DNA from: Flavobacteriales bacterium
Lineage (GTDB): Bacteria > Bacteroidota > Bacteroidia > Flavobacteriales > Flavobacteriaceae
Length of the DNA: 64,000 nt
Direction: 5' to 3'
Assembly (NCBI GenBank): GCA_018335925.1
Contig: JAGXRF010000043.1
Location: 1 to 64,000, forward strand
Part shown: positions 8,238 through 17,634 of the stretch, piece by piece
Position numbering within the stretch: position 1 is the stretch's first letter
Layout: each line of letters starts with the position of its first letter
The notes under the pieces: generated by a model
The model's database searches: none
Told to the model about the DNA's origin: nothing
What the model saw: the letters and a program-made list of their open reading frames with translations, nothing else
Made by a program: the position numbers and the translations under genes

Positions 8238-9189
8238 ATAATCTTTTTCGTTTACGGTTTTGAACGTAATTTTGTATAGCATCTTTAGAAGTATACCATA
8301 CGCCATTTTCTTTGTAAGCATCTATTTTTCCTTGCCTTGCTAACAAACTAACGTATTCCTGCCCATATCGGCTTTCAGGTTCGTTTACAATTTGCTGTAT
8401 GGGTTGGTAATCATCATTATTTGTTAAAGCATTGAGGTATATATTTAAGGTTCTTTCCTCTGCTTGCATTACCAATAGTACTAATTTATAGTAGTTGCCT
8501 AGATTTGCTTCATTCAAGGCATCATAATACTTTTTCCGATCTTCTTTAAGTATTATGGCAGGAGTGTAGCCATCTTTCATTAATAATAAATTAAAAAGCA
8601 ATCGTACCGTTCTGCCATTTCCATCAAAAAAAGGGTGAATATGCACAAATCGATGATGAAAAATAGTGGCTCTTACCACAGGATGTAAATGAGCACTGTG
8701 CTTATTTACCCACAAAAATAATTCTTCCATTAAGGTGGATACTTTTAGGGCATTTGGTGGAATAAAATTTGCACCAGAAATTCTTACACCCCCAGTTCGA
8801 TACCTACCGGCAAAATCTTTCTCAATTTTTTGGAGTACCAAAGCATGGGTATCTAATACATCTTTTTCTGTGATTTGATAATTTGAAGCCACCAAATTTT
8901 GAACAAATTCAATACCCTCTTGGTGGTTTACTGCTTCAAAGTGCTCTCTTAAACTTTTACCTTTAATGGTAAACCCTTCTTCTAAAACCATTTTGGTTTC
9001 TTGTAAGGTTAAGGTGTTGCCTTCAATGCTATTGGAATGATAGGTCCACTCAACAGTTAATGCCTCTTGAATGCTTTTGATTACCATGGGAGGGATTGGT
9101 CGGAAAGTATCCAACAGTTGTTTTTTTTTCGTTAACCTACGCAAAGTATCTTGTTGTTCATAGGTTAAAGTGATTTTGCCCCAATCCAT
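8236..9189 (-). CDS. Fic-domain protein with N-terminal inhibitory helix and C-terminal winged helix
   Basis: This 317-residue Fic (filamentation induced by cAMP) protein usually transfers AMP from ATP to a target hydroxyl. The catalytic motif HPFFDGNGR is intact near residue 184. An N-terminal S-x-x-x-E-G-N inhibitory motif (SNSIEGN, about residues 53-59) puts it in the self-inhibited class with the inhibitory helix before the Fic fold. The last ~60 residues look like a winged helix-turn-helix, as in Fic proteins that bind DNA. It stands alone, with no separate antitoxin gene, and an 11-bp inverted repeat brackets its probable promoter, so autoregulation is plausible. The target protein is unknown. 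Confidence 0.9.
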   Translation of the reverse strand: MDWGKITLTYEQQDTLRRLTKKKQLLDTFRPIPPMVIKSIQEALTVEWTYHSNSIEGNTLTLQETKMVLEEGFTIKGKSLREHFEAVNHQEGIEFVQNLVASNYQITEKDVLDTHALVLQKIEKDFAGRYRTGGVRISGANFIPPNALKVSTLMEELFLWVNKHSAHLHPVVRATIFHHRFVHIHPFFDGNGRTVRLLFNLLLMKDGYTPAIILKEDRKKYYDALNEANLGNYYKLVLLVMQAEERTLNIYLNALTNNDDYQPIQQIVNEPESRYGQEYVSLLARQGKIDAYKENGVWYTSKDAIQNYVQNRKRKRL

Positions 9190-9193
9190 AATA

Positions 9194-9239
9194 TTTTAAT
9201 ATCGGTAAATATACAAAAATAATTTAAACGATATTAAAA
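9194..9239 (-). promoter_or_regulatory. fic promoter bracketed by an 11-bp inverted repeat
   Basis: TTTTAATATCG (9194-9204) and CGATATTAAAA (9229-9239) form a perfect 11-bp inverted repeat with a 24-nt spacer. A minus-strand -7 box TATTTTTG (9214-9221) sits in the middle of the spacer, 24 nt before the fic start codon. The arrangement suggests an operator for a dimeric repressor, possibly the Fic protein's own winged helix. Confidence 0.5.
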
Positions 9240-9281
9240 AATTAAAAAAAAAGTGCATCTAAGAGTTTTATTATGAAGTTG

Positions 9282-9902
9282 TTATAATTTAAAAACGTTG
9301 GTAATAGAGCTAATAATGTATTGAACTCCGATGGCAATTACAATAAATCCAATGATACGAGAAATAGCCACAATACCCGAAGCTCCAAGAATTTTGGAAA
9401 GATAATGAGCACTTTTTAGAACAAAGAAAATAACTGAGGATACAGCTAAAATTGCAGCACAAAGTAAAATGATTTCCAAAGTAGAAGTGTAGTCTTGATG
9501 CATAGCAATTAATAGAGAAATAGACCCTGGACCAGCTAACATCGGTATGGCAAGTGGAGTTAAAGCAATATCGTCTCTACTTTGGGCATCTGTTTCCACG
9601 TCTTTTGTAACGCCTCTGGTTCGGCTAAATTTTCCGGAAAGTAACGAAAAACCTGAACTGGCAATAATCAATCCACCTGCAATTCGCAAAGCATCAATAC
9701 TTATTCCAAAAAATTGAAGTACATATTCTCCAACAAAAAAAGAAACCAATAAAATTAAAGCCACATCAATTGCTGCCCACAAAGCCACTCTTCTTCGTTC
9801 GTGTTTGGTATAGTCTTGTGTTAATCCAACAAAAATTGGAATACATCCTAATGGATTAATTACTGAAAAAAGAGCGACAAAAACCAAAAAAAATATTTCC
9901 AT
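9282..9902 (-). CDS. MarC family integral membrane protein
   Basis: This 206-residue protein has six predicted hydrophobic helices and the MarC-family features FSVINPLGCIPIF at the start and LTPLAIPMLAGPGSI in the middle. The family is annotated as putative transporters, but its substrate is not established, and the original link to multiple antibiotic resistance was withdrawn. I place the start at the ATG giving MEIFFLVF; an in-frame ATG 36 bases upstream would add a non-hydrophobic leader. It follows the hypothetical gene at 9928 closely and may share its transcript. Confidence 0.88.
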   Translation of the reverse strand: MEIFFLVFVALFSVINPLGCIPIFVGLTQDYTKHERRRVALWAAIDVALILLVSFFVGEYVLQFFGISIDALRIAGGLIIASSGFSLLSGKFSRTRGVTKDVETDAQSRDDIALTPLAIPMLAGPGSISLLIAMHQDYTSTLEIILLCAAILAVSSVIFFVLKSAHYLSKILGASGIVAISRIIGFIVIAIGVQYIISSITNVFKL

Positions 9903-9927
9903 GAAAAGATCCTTTTGAACAAAGGTA

Positions 9928-10356
9928 TCACAAATCATCGATATTTGAAGGAGTGTTTTTAACTTTCTGTGCCATCATTTTTTCGTAAAACTGATGTATT
10001 CCAGCATTTTTTGCAGGAAATTCAACCGATATCAAATGATGGTCTGCATGTAATGAAAGAAAGTTTGCAGGTTTAAACACAACCAATTTGTAATATGGTA
10101 TGGCCAAACCATAGGTTTCTAATAAAGATCGAAACCTAATAATGATTCCTTTAGGCCTTAATTCAATGTTACAATAATTTAAGTTATGATCATAATCTAA
10201 TAAGGTTTGAATTTCTTCACTTGCTTTGTGAATAAGTAACCTAGGAGAACCTGTTCCATTAAGTTTGATATTTTCAAACAATCCAAACGATTTGCCAACC
10301 AACTCCTCAATGGCTTGGTTTACTTTAGGTTCATTATAAGAGACATTGAATAACAT
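9928..10356 (-). CDS. Conserved-looking hypothetical protein, 142 aa
   Basis: I do not recognise this protein. It is soluble, has no signal peptide or membrane segment, and mixes charged and aromatic residues in alternating strands (KGIIIRFRSLLE, YYKLVVFKPANFLSL, HHLISVEFPAK), suggesting a small beta-rich fold. It starts only 5 bases after the UpxY-like gene, so it is probably co-transcribed at the distal end of the polysaccharide operon. It could be an accessory protein of that locus, or unrelated. Confidence 0.7.
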   Translation of the reverse strand: MLFNVSYNEPKVNQAIEELVGKSFGLFENIKLNGTGSPRLLIHKASEEIQTLLDYDHNLNYCNIELRPKGIIIRFRSLLETYGLAIPYYKLVVFKPANFLSLHADHHLISVEFPAKNAGIHQFYEKMMAQKVKNTPSNIDDL

Positions 10357-10361
10357 GTAAT

Positions 10362-10820
10362 TTATTTTTCCAAAATTACTTTCATTCCTAAGCTTGGTAA
10401 AATAATTGTCAATTTATTAGAACTTGTTTGATGCACAATTCCTTCTATATTTTTAAACGCTCCCTCTGGAATTATGATTTTATCACCAATTTGATAGTTT
10501 TCAATTGAAATATGTTGAAAAACTCCTTTGGAGTAATTTTGCAAAATTTCAATTTCATTATCTGAAATAATTGCCGGTTTGCCTTCAAACATCAAAATTT
10601 TAATGGTTCCTGTTACTAATAAGTTTGAGGCTTTAGTATTTTCATCTACTTGTACAAAAATATAAGAATTGATTAACGGAACTTCAACTTTCTTTTTTCT
10701 GTCGCTCCACTGACGGATGGTTTGCACCATCGGGCAGTATACATTCCATCCTTTTTTTCTTAATTCAACAGCAACTTTTTTTTCACTACGTGGCTTGGTG
10801 TATATGGCATACCAGGGCAT
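10362..10820 (-). CDS. UpxY/NusG-family transcription antiterminator
   Basis: This 152-residue protein is a specialised NusG paralogue. It starts with a NusG N-terminal domain (WYAIYTKPRSEKKVA, residues 3-17, then a PLINSYIFV strand) and ends with a KOW-like segment (GDKIIIPEGAFKNIEGIV). UpxY proteins in Bacteroides act on their own capsule operon, letting polymerase read through long polysaccharide transcripts. There the gene is normally promoter-proximal. Here it follows rfbB and is near the end of the gene set, which is unusual. It probably acts on surface-polysaccharide transcription, but the site of action is not visible. Confidence 0.85.
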   Translation of the reverse strand: MPWYAIYTKPRSEKKVAVELRKKGWNVYCPMVQTIRQWSDRKKKVEVPLINSYIFVQVDENTKASNLLVTGTIKILMFEGKPAIISDNEIEILQNYSKGVFQHISIENYQIGDKIIIPEGAFKNIEGIVHQTSSNKLTIILPSLGMKVILEK

Positions 10821-10825
10821 AAAAC

Positions 10826-11881
10826 TTAGATAGAATATTGGGTTTGGTAATAGGTTTGATAACTTCCGCTAGTAACATTTTTTAACCAGTCTTGATTTTC
10901 AAAATACCAATCGATGGTCATTTGCAAGCCTTGTTCAAAAGTTACACTTGGTTCCCAACCTAATTCTCGTTGTATTTTTGTTGCATCAATGGCATAACGC
11001 AAGTCGTGACCAGGTCTGTCTTTAACAAAAGTGATCAATTGTGAAGAAGTTCCTTGAGTTTTTCCTAGTTTTTTATCCATCAATTCACATAAAAGTTTTA
11101 CCAAATCAATGTTTTTCCATTCATTAAATCCACCAATATTATAAGTCTCATGGTTTTTTCCTTGATGAAATATCAAGTCGATTGCTTTTGCGTGATCTAC
11201 AACATACAACCAATCACGGGTATAATTTCCATCACCATAAACTGGCAAAGGTTTTTGTTCAATGATGTTATTGATAAAAAGAGGAATTAATTTTTCGGGG
11301 AAATGATTTGGTCCATAATTGTTGGAGCAGTTGCTTACAACAATTGGCATGCCATAGGTTTCTCCGTAAGCCCTTACAAAATGATCGGAGCTTGCTTTGG
11401 ATGCAGAATAAGGTGAATTAGGTGCGTATGGGGTTTCTTCTGTAAACAATCCTGTTTCTCCTAAAGTTCCATAAACTTCATCCGTGCTAATGTGGTAAAA
11501 TCGTTTGTTTTCGGTATTGTTTTTCCAGATGCTTTTTGCAGCGTTTAACAAATTTACAGTTCCAAACACATTGGTTTTAACAAAAGCTAAAGGATCGGAA
11601 ATAGATCTATCTACATGCGATTCAGCTGCCAAGTGAATTATGCCATCAAACTGATGACGTTCAAAAATATCTTGAACCAAGGAGGCTTCGGTAATATCCG
11701 CTTTGATAAAATGATAATTGGAAGCCGATTCAATATCTTTTAAATTTTCTAGATTACCAGCATAAGTCAATGCATCCAAATTATAAATGTGATAATTTGG
11801 ATAACTTTGAACAAATCGTCTTACGACATGTGAGCCTATAAATCCGGCTCCTCCGGTAATTAATATTTTTTTTTGCTCCAT
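10826..11881 (-). CDS. rfbB: dTDP-glucose 4,6-dehydratase
   Basis: This 351-residue extended short-chain dehydrogenase converts dTDP-glucose to dTDP-4-keto-6-deoxyglucose, the entry to rhamnose and other deoxysugars. The NAD-binding GGAGFIGSH lies at residues 8-16, HLAAESHVDRS near 82, STDEVYG near 130, and the catalytic YSASK near 162. SNNYGPNHFPEKLIP and RDWLYVVDH are typical of RmlB. The ATG chosen lies one base past the upstream stop; an earlier ATG would overlap ugd. The partner genes rmlA, rmlC and rmlD are not in the window. Confidence 0.93.
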   Translation of the reverse strand: MEQKKILITGGAGFIGSHVVRRFVQSYPNYHIYNLDALTYAGNLENLKDIESASNYHFIKADITEASLVQDIFERHQFDGIIHLAAESHVDRSISDPLAFVKTNVFGTVNLLNAAKSIWKNNTENKRFYHISTDEVYGTLGETGLFTEETPYAPNSPYSASKASSDHFVRAYGETYGMPIVVSNCSNNYGPNHFPEKLIPLFINNIIEQKPLPVYGDGNYTRDWLYVVDHAKAIDLIFHQGKNHETYNIGGFNEWKNIDLVKLLCELMDKKLGKTQGTSSQLITFVKDRPGHDLRYAIDATKIQRELGWEPSVTFEQGLQMTIDWYFENQDWLKNVTSGSYQTYYQTQYSI

Positions 11882-11882
11882 T

Positions 11883-13274
11883 TTATTTTCCCGTTCCGTG
11901 ATATATAAATCCAATTTTTTCCAATGTTCCTCTATCTAATAAGTTTCTCCCATCGAATATAAATGCTGGCTTTAGCATGTTTTGATATACTTTTTCCCAA
12001 TTTAATGTTTTGAATTCATCCCATTCGGTTAAAATTAATATGGCATGGGCATCTTTACAAGCATCATAGGCATTTGCAGAAGTTTTTACCGCTTTTTGGT
12101 TTTCTTCTTCACTTCTGCTTTGCAAATAATTCAAATCGTTCAGCATTTGCTTTTCAGAAACTTTTGGGTCATAAACCGCAATATCTGCTTGTTCATTTAT
12201 TAGCGTATCAGCCACATAAATTGCTGCAGATTCTCTGGTGTCGTTGGTATCCTTTTTAAAAGCCCAACCTAAAAAAGCAATTTTTTTACCAGCAACGGTA
12301 TTGTATAAGGTTTTGACAACTTTTCGTGCAAATCGGTTTTTTTGGTGGTCGTTCATAATAATTACCTGCTCCCAATAATCTGCAACTTCTTGTAAGCCGT
12401 AAGATTTGGCAATGTAAACCAAGTTTAAAATATCTTTCTGAAAGCAAGATCCTCCAAATCCAACAGATGCTTTTAAAAATTTTGAACCAATTCTGGAATC
12501 ACTTCCAATAGCTCTCGCAACTTCATCCACATTTGCTCCGGTAACCTCACACAATTCGGAAATGGCATTTATAGAAGATACTCTTTGTGCCAAAAATGCA
12601 TTAGCAGTAAGTTTTGATAATTCAGACGACCATAAGTTGGTAGTAAGGATTCTTTCTTTTGGAATCCATTGTGCATAAATATCTACCAAGCTCTGTATGG
12701 CTTGTAAGCCTTCTGTGGTTTGGTCACCTCCAATCAACACTCTATCTGGTTGTAAGAGGTCTTCAACCGCTGTTCCTTCGGCTAAAAACTCTGGATTAGA
12801 TAAAATTTGAAATTTAATACCGTTTCCAGTATGGGTTAAAATATCTTTAATGGTTTGTGCAGTTTTTACTGGTAAAGTAGATTTTTCTACAACTATTTTA
12901 TCTGTTTTGGCAACTCTTGCTATTTGACGAGCTGAAAGCTCAATATATTTTAAATCTGATGCCATCCCTTTACCTGTACCATATGTTTTGGTAGGTGTAT
13001 TTACCGAAATAAAAATCATTTCAGCTTCTTCAATGGCTTGGTCAACATTAGTGGAAAAAAACAAGTTTCTTCCTCTGGCTTCTGCAACAATTTGATCTAA
13101 ACCTGGTTCGTAAATAGGTAATTTACTAACATCCGGATCGTTCCAAGCTGCAATTCTTACTTCGTTTAAATCTACTACAGTTACTTGAATATGCGGACAT
13201 TTTTGTGCAATCACTGCCATGGTTGGTCCACCAACATATCCTGCTCCAATACAACAAATTTTACTAATCTTCAT
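11883..13274 (-). CDS. ugd: UDP-glucose 6-dehydrogenase
   Basis: This 463-residue enzyme oxidises UDP-glucose to UDP-glucuronate with two NAD+, for capsule or LPS sugars. The N-terminal Rossmann motif is GAGYVGGP (residues 10-17). The middle holds [10 protein letters not shown] and a helix with [12 protein letters not shown], and the catalytic cysteine is in [10 protein letters not shown] near residue 275. The length and the GGPT start resemble the longer, eukaryote-like UGDH branch found in many Bacteroidota. It lies 4 bases downstream of the epimerase gene. Confidence 0.93.
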   Translation of the reverse strand: MKISKICCIGAGYVGGPTMAVIAQKCPHIQVTVVDLNEVRIAAWNDPDVSKLPIYEPGLDQIVAEARGRNLFFSTNVDQAIEEAEMIFISVNTPTKTYGTGKGMASDLKYIELSARQIARVAKTDKIVVEKSTLPVKTAQTIKDILTHTGNGIKFQILSNPEFLAEGTAVEDLLQPDRVLIGGDQTTEGLQAIQSLVDIYAQWIPKERILTTNLWSSELSKLTANAFLAQRVSSINAISELCEVTGANVDEVARAIGSDSRIGSKFLKASVGFGGSCFQKDILNLVYIAKSYGLQEVADYWEQVIIMNDHQKNRFARKVVKTLYNTVAGKKIAFLGWAFKKDTNDTRESAAIYVADTLINEQADIAVYDPKVSEKQMLNDLNYLQSRSEEENQKAVKTSANAYDACKDAHAILILTEWDEFKTLNWEKVYQNMLKPAFIFDGRNLLDRGTLEKIGFIYHGTGK

Positions 13275-13278
13275 GATT

Positions 13279-14247
13279 CTATTTTAAATTTTCCCAATAC
13301 CAATTTACCGCTTCTTCTAAGCCTTTAGCAAAATGGTGGGTTGGTTGATAATTCAATAATTTTTTTGCTTTTTCCACACTTGCAAGTGAGTGAGGAATGT
13401 CTCCTTTTCTATATGGCCCATAAACAATATGAACTTCAGCAATTTTTGGGTCTTTTTCACTTAAATATTTTTTAAGTAAATATACCATGTCGTTTAAGTT
13501 CGTTCTGTCACCAACAGCGGTATTGTATACTTGATTTACCGCATCGGGGTTTTCAGTTAACATTGCTTTTTCATTCATTTGAATCACATTGTCAATGTAT
13601 GTGAAATCTCTTGAGTAATTTCCATCACCATTAATCACAGGTGATTCATGATTCATTAGCAATTTAACAAATTTTGGAATTACTGCTGCATATGCTCCAT
13701 TTGGGTCTTGTTTTCTTCCAAACACATTAAAGTATCTTAATCCAATAGTTTCTAAGCCATAAGTTTTGTTAAAAATATCTGCATATAGTTCATTAACATA
13801 TTTGGTTATGGCATACGGTGACAAAGGTTTTCCAATTTTGTCTTCGACTTTAGGAAGACTCTCAGAATCTCCATATGTAGAGGAACTTGCTGCATAAATA
13901 AAACGTTTTACACCGGCATCTCTTGATGCCACTAGCATGTTTAAGAAGCCATTTACATTAACTTCGTTACTTGTTATTGGATCATTTATGGAGCGTGGAA
14001 CTGAACCTAATGCAGCTTGATGTAAAACATAAGAAATTCCCTTTACTGCATATTGACAGGTTTCTAAATTTCGAATATCCCCTTCGATTAATTGAAAGTT
14101 TTTATTTTCTAAGCATTTTGTTAAGTTGTGCCGGTGTCCAGTAGCAAAATTATCTAGGCAAACTACCTGGTAATTTTTACTTAAAAAATGCTCGCACAAA
14201 TTAGAGCCGATAAAACCAGCACCCCCTGTAATTAAGATTTTTTCCAT
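13279..14247 (-). CDS. UDP-sugar 4-epimerase, WbpP/TviC-like SDR
   Basis: This 322-residue extended SDR protein has GGAGFIGSN at residues 8-16, [10 protein letters not shown] near 125 and a catalytic YAITK near 145. [31 protein letters not shown] and [15 protein letters not shown] resemble WbpP/TviC, which interconvert UDP-GlcNAc and UDP-GalNAc or their uronic acids. With ugd alongside, a GalNAc- or uronate-containing glycan is plausible. The chosen ATG overlaps the 3' end of the Wzc gene by 16 bases, which suggests translational coupling. Substrate preference cannot be read from sequence alone. Confidence 0.88.
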   Translation of the reverse strand: MEKILITGGAGFIGSNLCEHFLSKNYQVVCLDNFATGHRHNLTKCLENKNFQLIEGDIRNLETCQYAVKGISYVLHQAALGSVPRSINDPITSNEVNVNGFLNMLVASRDAGVKRFIYAASSSTYGDSESLPKVEDKIGKPLSPYAITKYVNELYADIFNKTYGLETIGLRYFNVFGRKQDPNGAYAAVIPKFVKLLMNHESPVINGDGNYSRDFTYIDNVIQMNEKAMLTENPDAVNQVYNTAVGDRTNLNDMVYLLKKYLSEKDPKIAEVHIVYGPYRKGDIPHSLASVEKAKKLLNYQPTHHFAKGLEEAVNWYWENLK

Positions 14248-16715
14248 CGTTTTATCCAATAATTTAGTTTTTGTTTCCAACTAGGTTTTTTGTCATCATG
14301 ATAGCCATTGCTATATGCACCGTATCCATATCCGTATCCATATCCGTATCCAGAATAGTTTCCGTAACCATATCCATATTTTGCTTTGGTTTCAAAACCA
14401 TTAAACAAAATACTCACATGTTGCATTTCTCCTCTTTTTAAACGGTTATTTAATAAAGTAACCATTTCCTTTTTTGTGGTTTTTTGTCTGATAACGTATA
14501 AAATAACATCTGCAAAATTGGTGAGCTGTAAAGCATCTGTTACCAACCCAACTGGTGGAGTATCTAAAATGATATAGTCATATTTTTGTTTTAATTCATC
14601 GATTAATTCTCCCAAGCTATCGCTCATTAATAACTCAGAAGGATTAGGTGGGATAGGGCCAGAAGTAATCACATCTAAATTAGGTATTTTAGTAGGTTGA
14701 ATAACTTCTTGTATTTTTTTTTGTCCAATGAGATAATTTACTACTCCACTGTCGTTATTGATGTCAAAATCGTTAAATATTTTTGGTTTTCTTAAATCCA
14801 ACCCAATCACAATAGTTTTTCTTTCACTTAATGCAAAAACGGTTGCAATGTTTAAAGAACAAAATGTTTTTCCTTCTCCACTAATGGTTGAGGTAAGCAT
14901 TAAAGTTTTTGCTCCTTCTTTTTCTTGCTTTTTGTATAAAAATTGAAGAGAAGATCTTACTGCTCTAAAACTTTCTGACAAAGCCGATTTTGGTTTTTCA
15001 TATACAGATAGGTTGGAATCTGTGTTTTTTATTCCAATTACACCTATAATTGGTATTTTGGTTAAGTTTGTAATATCTTCAATTTTCAAAATAGAAGTGT
15101 CAACAAAAAAGAATAAAAAAATAAGTATTAATGGGGTTAATCCTCCAAAAATTAATGCGAGTATATAATTAATATTAGTGTCTGGACCAATTTGTCCACC
15201 TCCAGTATCTTTAGCACTATCTATAAAGTGGATGTCGGATAAATTAGCTGCTTTTACAATATTGGCCTCATTTCTTTTGGCTAAAAAAGTGGTAAATATA
15301 TTGTCGTTTAGTTTGTATTTTCTAGTGATTTTTAGGTACTCTTGCTGATCTTCGGGTAATTTTTTGATAGAGGACTCTAATTGGTTAATCTTTGCTTGTG
15401 CCAAATTCAAATCATAGTTGATAGAGGATTTGGCTGATTGTATGTTTTCTAGTATAATTTTTTTAAGTGATTCCATTTCATTATCTATTCCCTCAAATAA
15501 AATTTTGTTTTTTCGGGTATATGCCATTTCTGTTTTGTCGTTAGATAAAGAAATTAATTTGGAAACATTGGTGACTATATTTGGATCGTCAATTCCTGCG
15601 ACAGCCGGAACGGGTAGCTTGCTAAAATCGGTGGTCCGTGAGTTTAAATAAGTTTTTAAATTGTTGTAATAGGCCAGTTTTCTGTTGGCCATTTCTTTTT
15701 CTGTTTCGTATTGCAATAGTTTACTAGAAATTTGCGAACCTCCGTTTTCTATTTCTAAAATATTTTTATTTCTGGTAAAATCTTGTATTTCTTGTTGGTT
15801 GTCTTTTAAAGTATTGTCAATTGCAGCCAAGGTACTATCAATAAAGTTGATGGTGTTGTTCGCAAACTGATTTTTTCTGTCTAATTGTCTTTTCATCAAA
15901 ACTTTTACAGTTGCGTTTAAATAGTCAACAATTCGCTTTTTGTTATTACCATCCAACGAAATTCTAATTACCGAACCAGCTTTTACATCGGTTTCTACTT
16001 TAATTCTCCTATAACCACCAACAGTTCCATCTAAAGAGTTAAAGCGTATCATATAAGTACTTCCAATAGAAGCATTTCTGTCTGGAAACATCCAAAATGT
16101 TCCATTTAAAAACGGAGTTTGAATTTTTTTACCAGTTGCTATTTTGTAGGTGTATTTTTTTGGTGAAATGGCAATTTGATCAATCGTATGATTTTGGTAA
16201 ATGTGAACAGGTATTTGATTTTGGGTGCTTAAATCAATAGTAACTTCTAAAAAATTATCAGGCAATACTTTAACTTCAACTAATTTACCTGCCAATTGCC
16301 CTTTACTTTTGTCCAATTGAAAGTAAAATGGGATGGTTCCATATACATCTTCTAAGTGATATTTACCTTGTTGTAAATAATCTATATAAAATTCTAATCG
16401 TTCCACTACCATTTCATTATGTGTTCTGGAACGAATGGTAGTCATGATATTTTGAACTTGATCTGAAGTGCCACCCCAATTAAAAACTAAACTTGTGTTG
16501 GAGGTAAAAAATGGATTGCTTTCTTCTTTTACAGCTATGGTGGTATCTAATGCAAATACTTTTTGTTTTCTGGCATTTACTTGATAAGCAATGGTGTAGG
16601 CAATAATCCAACATAATACAAACCAATACCAATATCCAATGATACGATTGATAAAACCTTTAAAATCAAATTTTGGATAGCCATCCATGAAAGCAAAATC
16701 CTTGGTATCTATCAT
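14232..16715 (-). CDS. Wzc-like polysaccharide co-polymerase with tyrosine autokinase domain
   Basis: This 827-residue inner-membrane protein controls polymerisation and export of capsule or exopolysaccharide. There are membrane helices at about residues 27-45 and 510-530 with a long periplasmic coiled-coil region between, and a cytoplasmic BY-kinase domain with Walker A SGEGKT (near 608), A' LDLRKP (near 640) and B YIILDTPP (near 717). The C-terminal tail is extremely rich in Gly-Tyr (about 780-806), the expected autophosphorylation cluster, and is encoded by a hexanucleotide repeat. It follows the Wza-like gene by 3 bases. Kinase and transport parts are fused, as in proteobacterial Wzc. Confidence 0.93.
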   Translation of the reverse strand: MIDTKDFAFMDGYPKFDFKGFINRIIGYWYWFVLCWIIAYTIAYQVNARKQKVFALDTTIAVKEESNPFFTSNTSLVFNWGGTSDQVQNIMTTIRSRTHNEMVVERLEFYIDYLQQGKYHLEDVYGTIPFYFQLDKSKGQLAGKLVEVKVLPDNFLEVTIDLSTQNQIPVHIYQNHTIDQIAISPKKYTYKIATGKKIQTPFLNGTFWMFPDRNASIGSTYMIRFNSLDGTVGGYRRIKVETDVKAGSVIRISLDGNNKKRIVDYLNATVKVLMKRQLDRKNQFANNTINFIDSTLAAIDNTLKDNQQEIQDFTRNKNILEIENGGSQISSKLLQYETEKEMANRKLAYYNNLKTYLNSRTTDFSKLPVPAVAGIDDPNIVTNVSKLISLSNDKTEMAYTRKNKILFEGIDNEMESLKKIILENIQSAKSSINYDLNLAQAKINQLESSIKKLPEDQQEYLKITRKYKLNDNIFTTFLAKRNEANIVKAANLSDIHFIDSAKDTGGGQIGPDTNINYILALIFGGLTPLILIFLFFFVDTSILKIEDITNLTKIPIIGVIGIKNTDSNLSVYEKPKSALSESFRAVRSSLQFLYKKQEKEGAKTLMLTSTISGEGKTFCSLNIATVFALSERKTIVIGLDLRKPKIFNDFDINNDSGVVNYLIGQKKIQEVIQPTKIPNLDVITSGPIPPNPSELLMSDSLGELIDELKQKYDYIILDTPPVGLVTDALQLTNFADVILYVIRQKTTKKEMVTLLNNRLKRGEMQHVSILFNGFETKAKYGYGYGNYSGYGYGYGYGYGAYSNGYHDDKKPSWKQKLNYWIKRWKKS
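14321..14352 (-). repeat. Hexanucleotide repeat coding the Tyr-Gly tail of Wzc
   Basis: About five tandem units alternating GTATCC and ATATCC (plus-strand reading) encode consecutive Gly-Tyr dipeptides in the autophosphorylation tail. Gain or loss of one 6-bp unit would change tyrosine number without shifting frame. Confidence 0.8.
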
Positions 16716-16718
16716 GAT

Positions 16719-17513
16719 TTATCGATTTATCAACAAAAAAGTAGTGGTTAGCAAAGTAACTACAGAAATGATGGTAGTAATGGTTTGGATGCCAGTTGTT
16801 CCTGTTCCTAAAGTTTTTTGCTTCAAAGGTTTTACATAAATAAAATCATTAGGTTGAATAAAAAACTGTGGGGAATTCATGGCATTAATGTTTGTTAAAT
16901 CAATGCTGTAAGTTTCTGTTCCGTATGGAAATTGTCTGTAAATCATCACTTCTTTTCTATTTCCAAGCATAGTAATATCTCCTGAATTTGCAATGGCATC
17001 CATAATGGTGGCTTTGTCATTGTAAATGAAATTAATTCCCGGACTACCAATTTCCCCATTGATAATATATCTTATCCCCGCCATTTTAACTGTTACAAAT
17101 AAATTGGATTCTTCAGTAACGTAATCTTCTAATAATTTATTTTCTATTTGATCTCTTATTTCGTCTAATGTCATTCCTATCACACTCATTTTCCCTATTA
17201 CAGGTAATCTAATAAAACCTTGGCTATCTACATTGTAACCACTAAAATATAACCCTTGCTCAGCTTGTTGCATCATCCCGCTTTGGTTGTTGGTTGTTAA
17301 TGTGAACAATTCATTGATTTTAGGGTCAACGGTTTTTACTCTAATGCTTAACATATCGTTTGTTTGCACTCGATAAGGTTTGTTTTGAATTTCATTTATT
17401 GGTAAAGTGCTTGGAGAGGTTCCATCATTTTGCAAATAAATCAGGTCTTTTTGAGTAACACAAGAACTTAATAGTAACAGCAAAAACAGAACAAAAAGAG
17501 GTGTTTTTTTCAT
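16719..17513 (-). CDS. Wza-like polysaccharide export lipoprotein
   Basis: This 264-residue protein has a lipoprotein signal peptide (MKKTPLFVLFLLLLLSSC), a polysaccharide export domain (YRVQTNDMLSIRV from about residue 48), then an SLBB-type segment (YIINGEIGSPGINFI near 150). A hydrophobic stretch ends the protein (TIISVVTLLTTTFLLI). Wza proteins form the outer-membrane channel for capsule. I use the ATG at 17513 because a -7 box lies just upstream (17540-17547), inside what a longer reading would translate. It is the first gene of the minus-strand polysaccharide operon. Confidence 0.9.
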   Translation of the reverse strand: MKKTPLFVLFLLLLLSSCVTQKDLIYLQNDGTSPSTLPINEIQNKPYRVQTNDMLSIRVKTVDPKINELFTLTTNNQSGMMQQAEQGLYFSGYNVDSQGFIRLPVIGKMSVIGMTLDEIRDQIENKLLEDYVTEESNLFVTVKMAGIRYIINGEIGSPGINFIYNDKATIMDAIANSGDITMLGNRKEVMIYRQFPYGTETYSIDLTNINAMNSPQFFIQPNDFIYVKPLKQKTLGTGTTGIQTITTIISVVTLLTTTFLLINR

Positions 17514-17539
17514 GAAATTCATGCAATAAATCAGATTTC

Positions 17540-17547
17540 CAAAGATA
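17540..17547 (-). promoter_or_regulatory. -7 box of the polysaccharide operon
   Basis: TATCTTTG on the minus strand, 26 nt before the Wza-like ATG, fits TAnnTTTG. No TTG lies at the expected upstream spacing. It supports the ATG at 17513 as translation start. Confidence 0.5.
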
Positions 17548-17634
17548 TGGTTTTTATTGAATTGAAGCATTTGGAAGGTAAAAATTAATGTAAATATATC
17601 AGTAAGTTCACTTCTTTACAATAAGAGTTATGAA

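Noticed and set aside
8236..9189. Fic protein as part of a two-gene toxin-antitoxin operon
   Set aside because: No small antitoxin gene lies next to it and the inhibitory motif is inside the protein itself.
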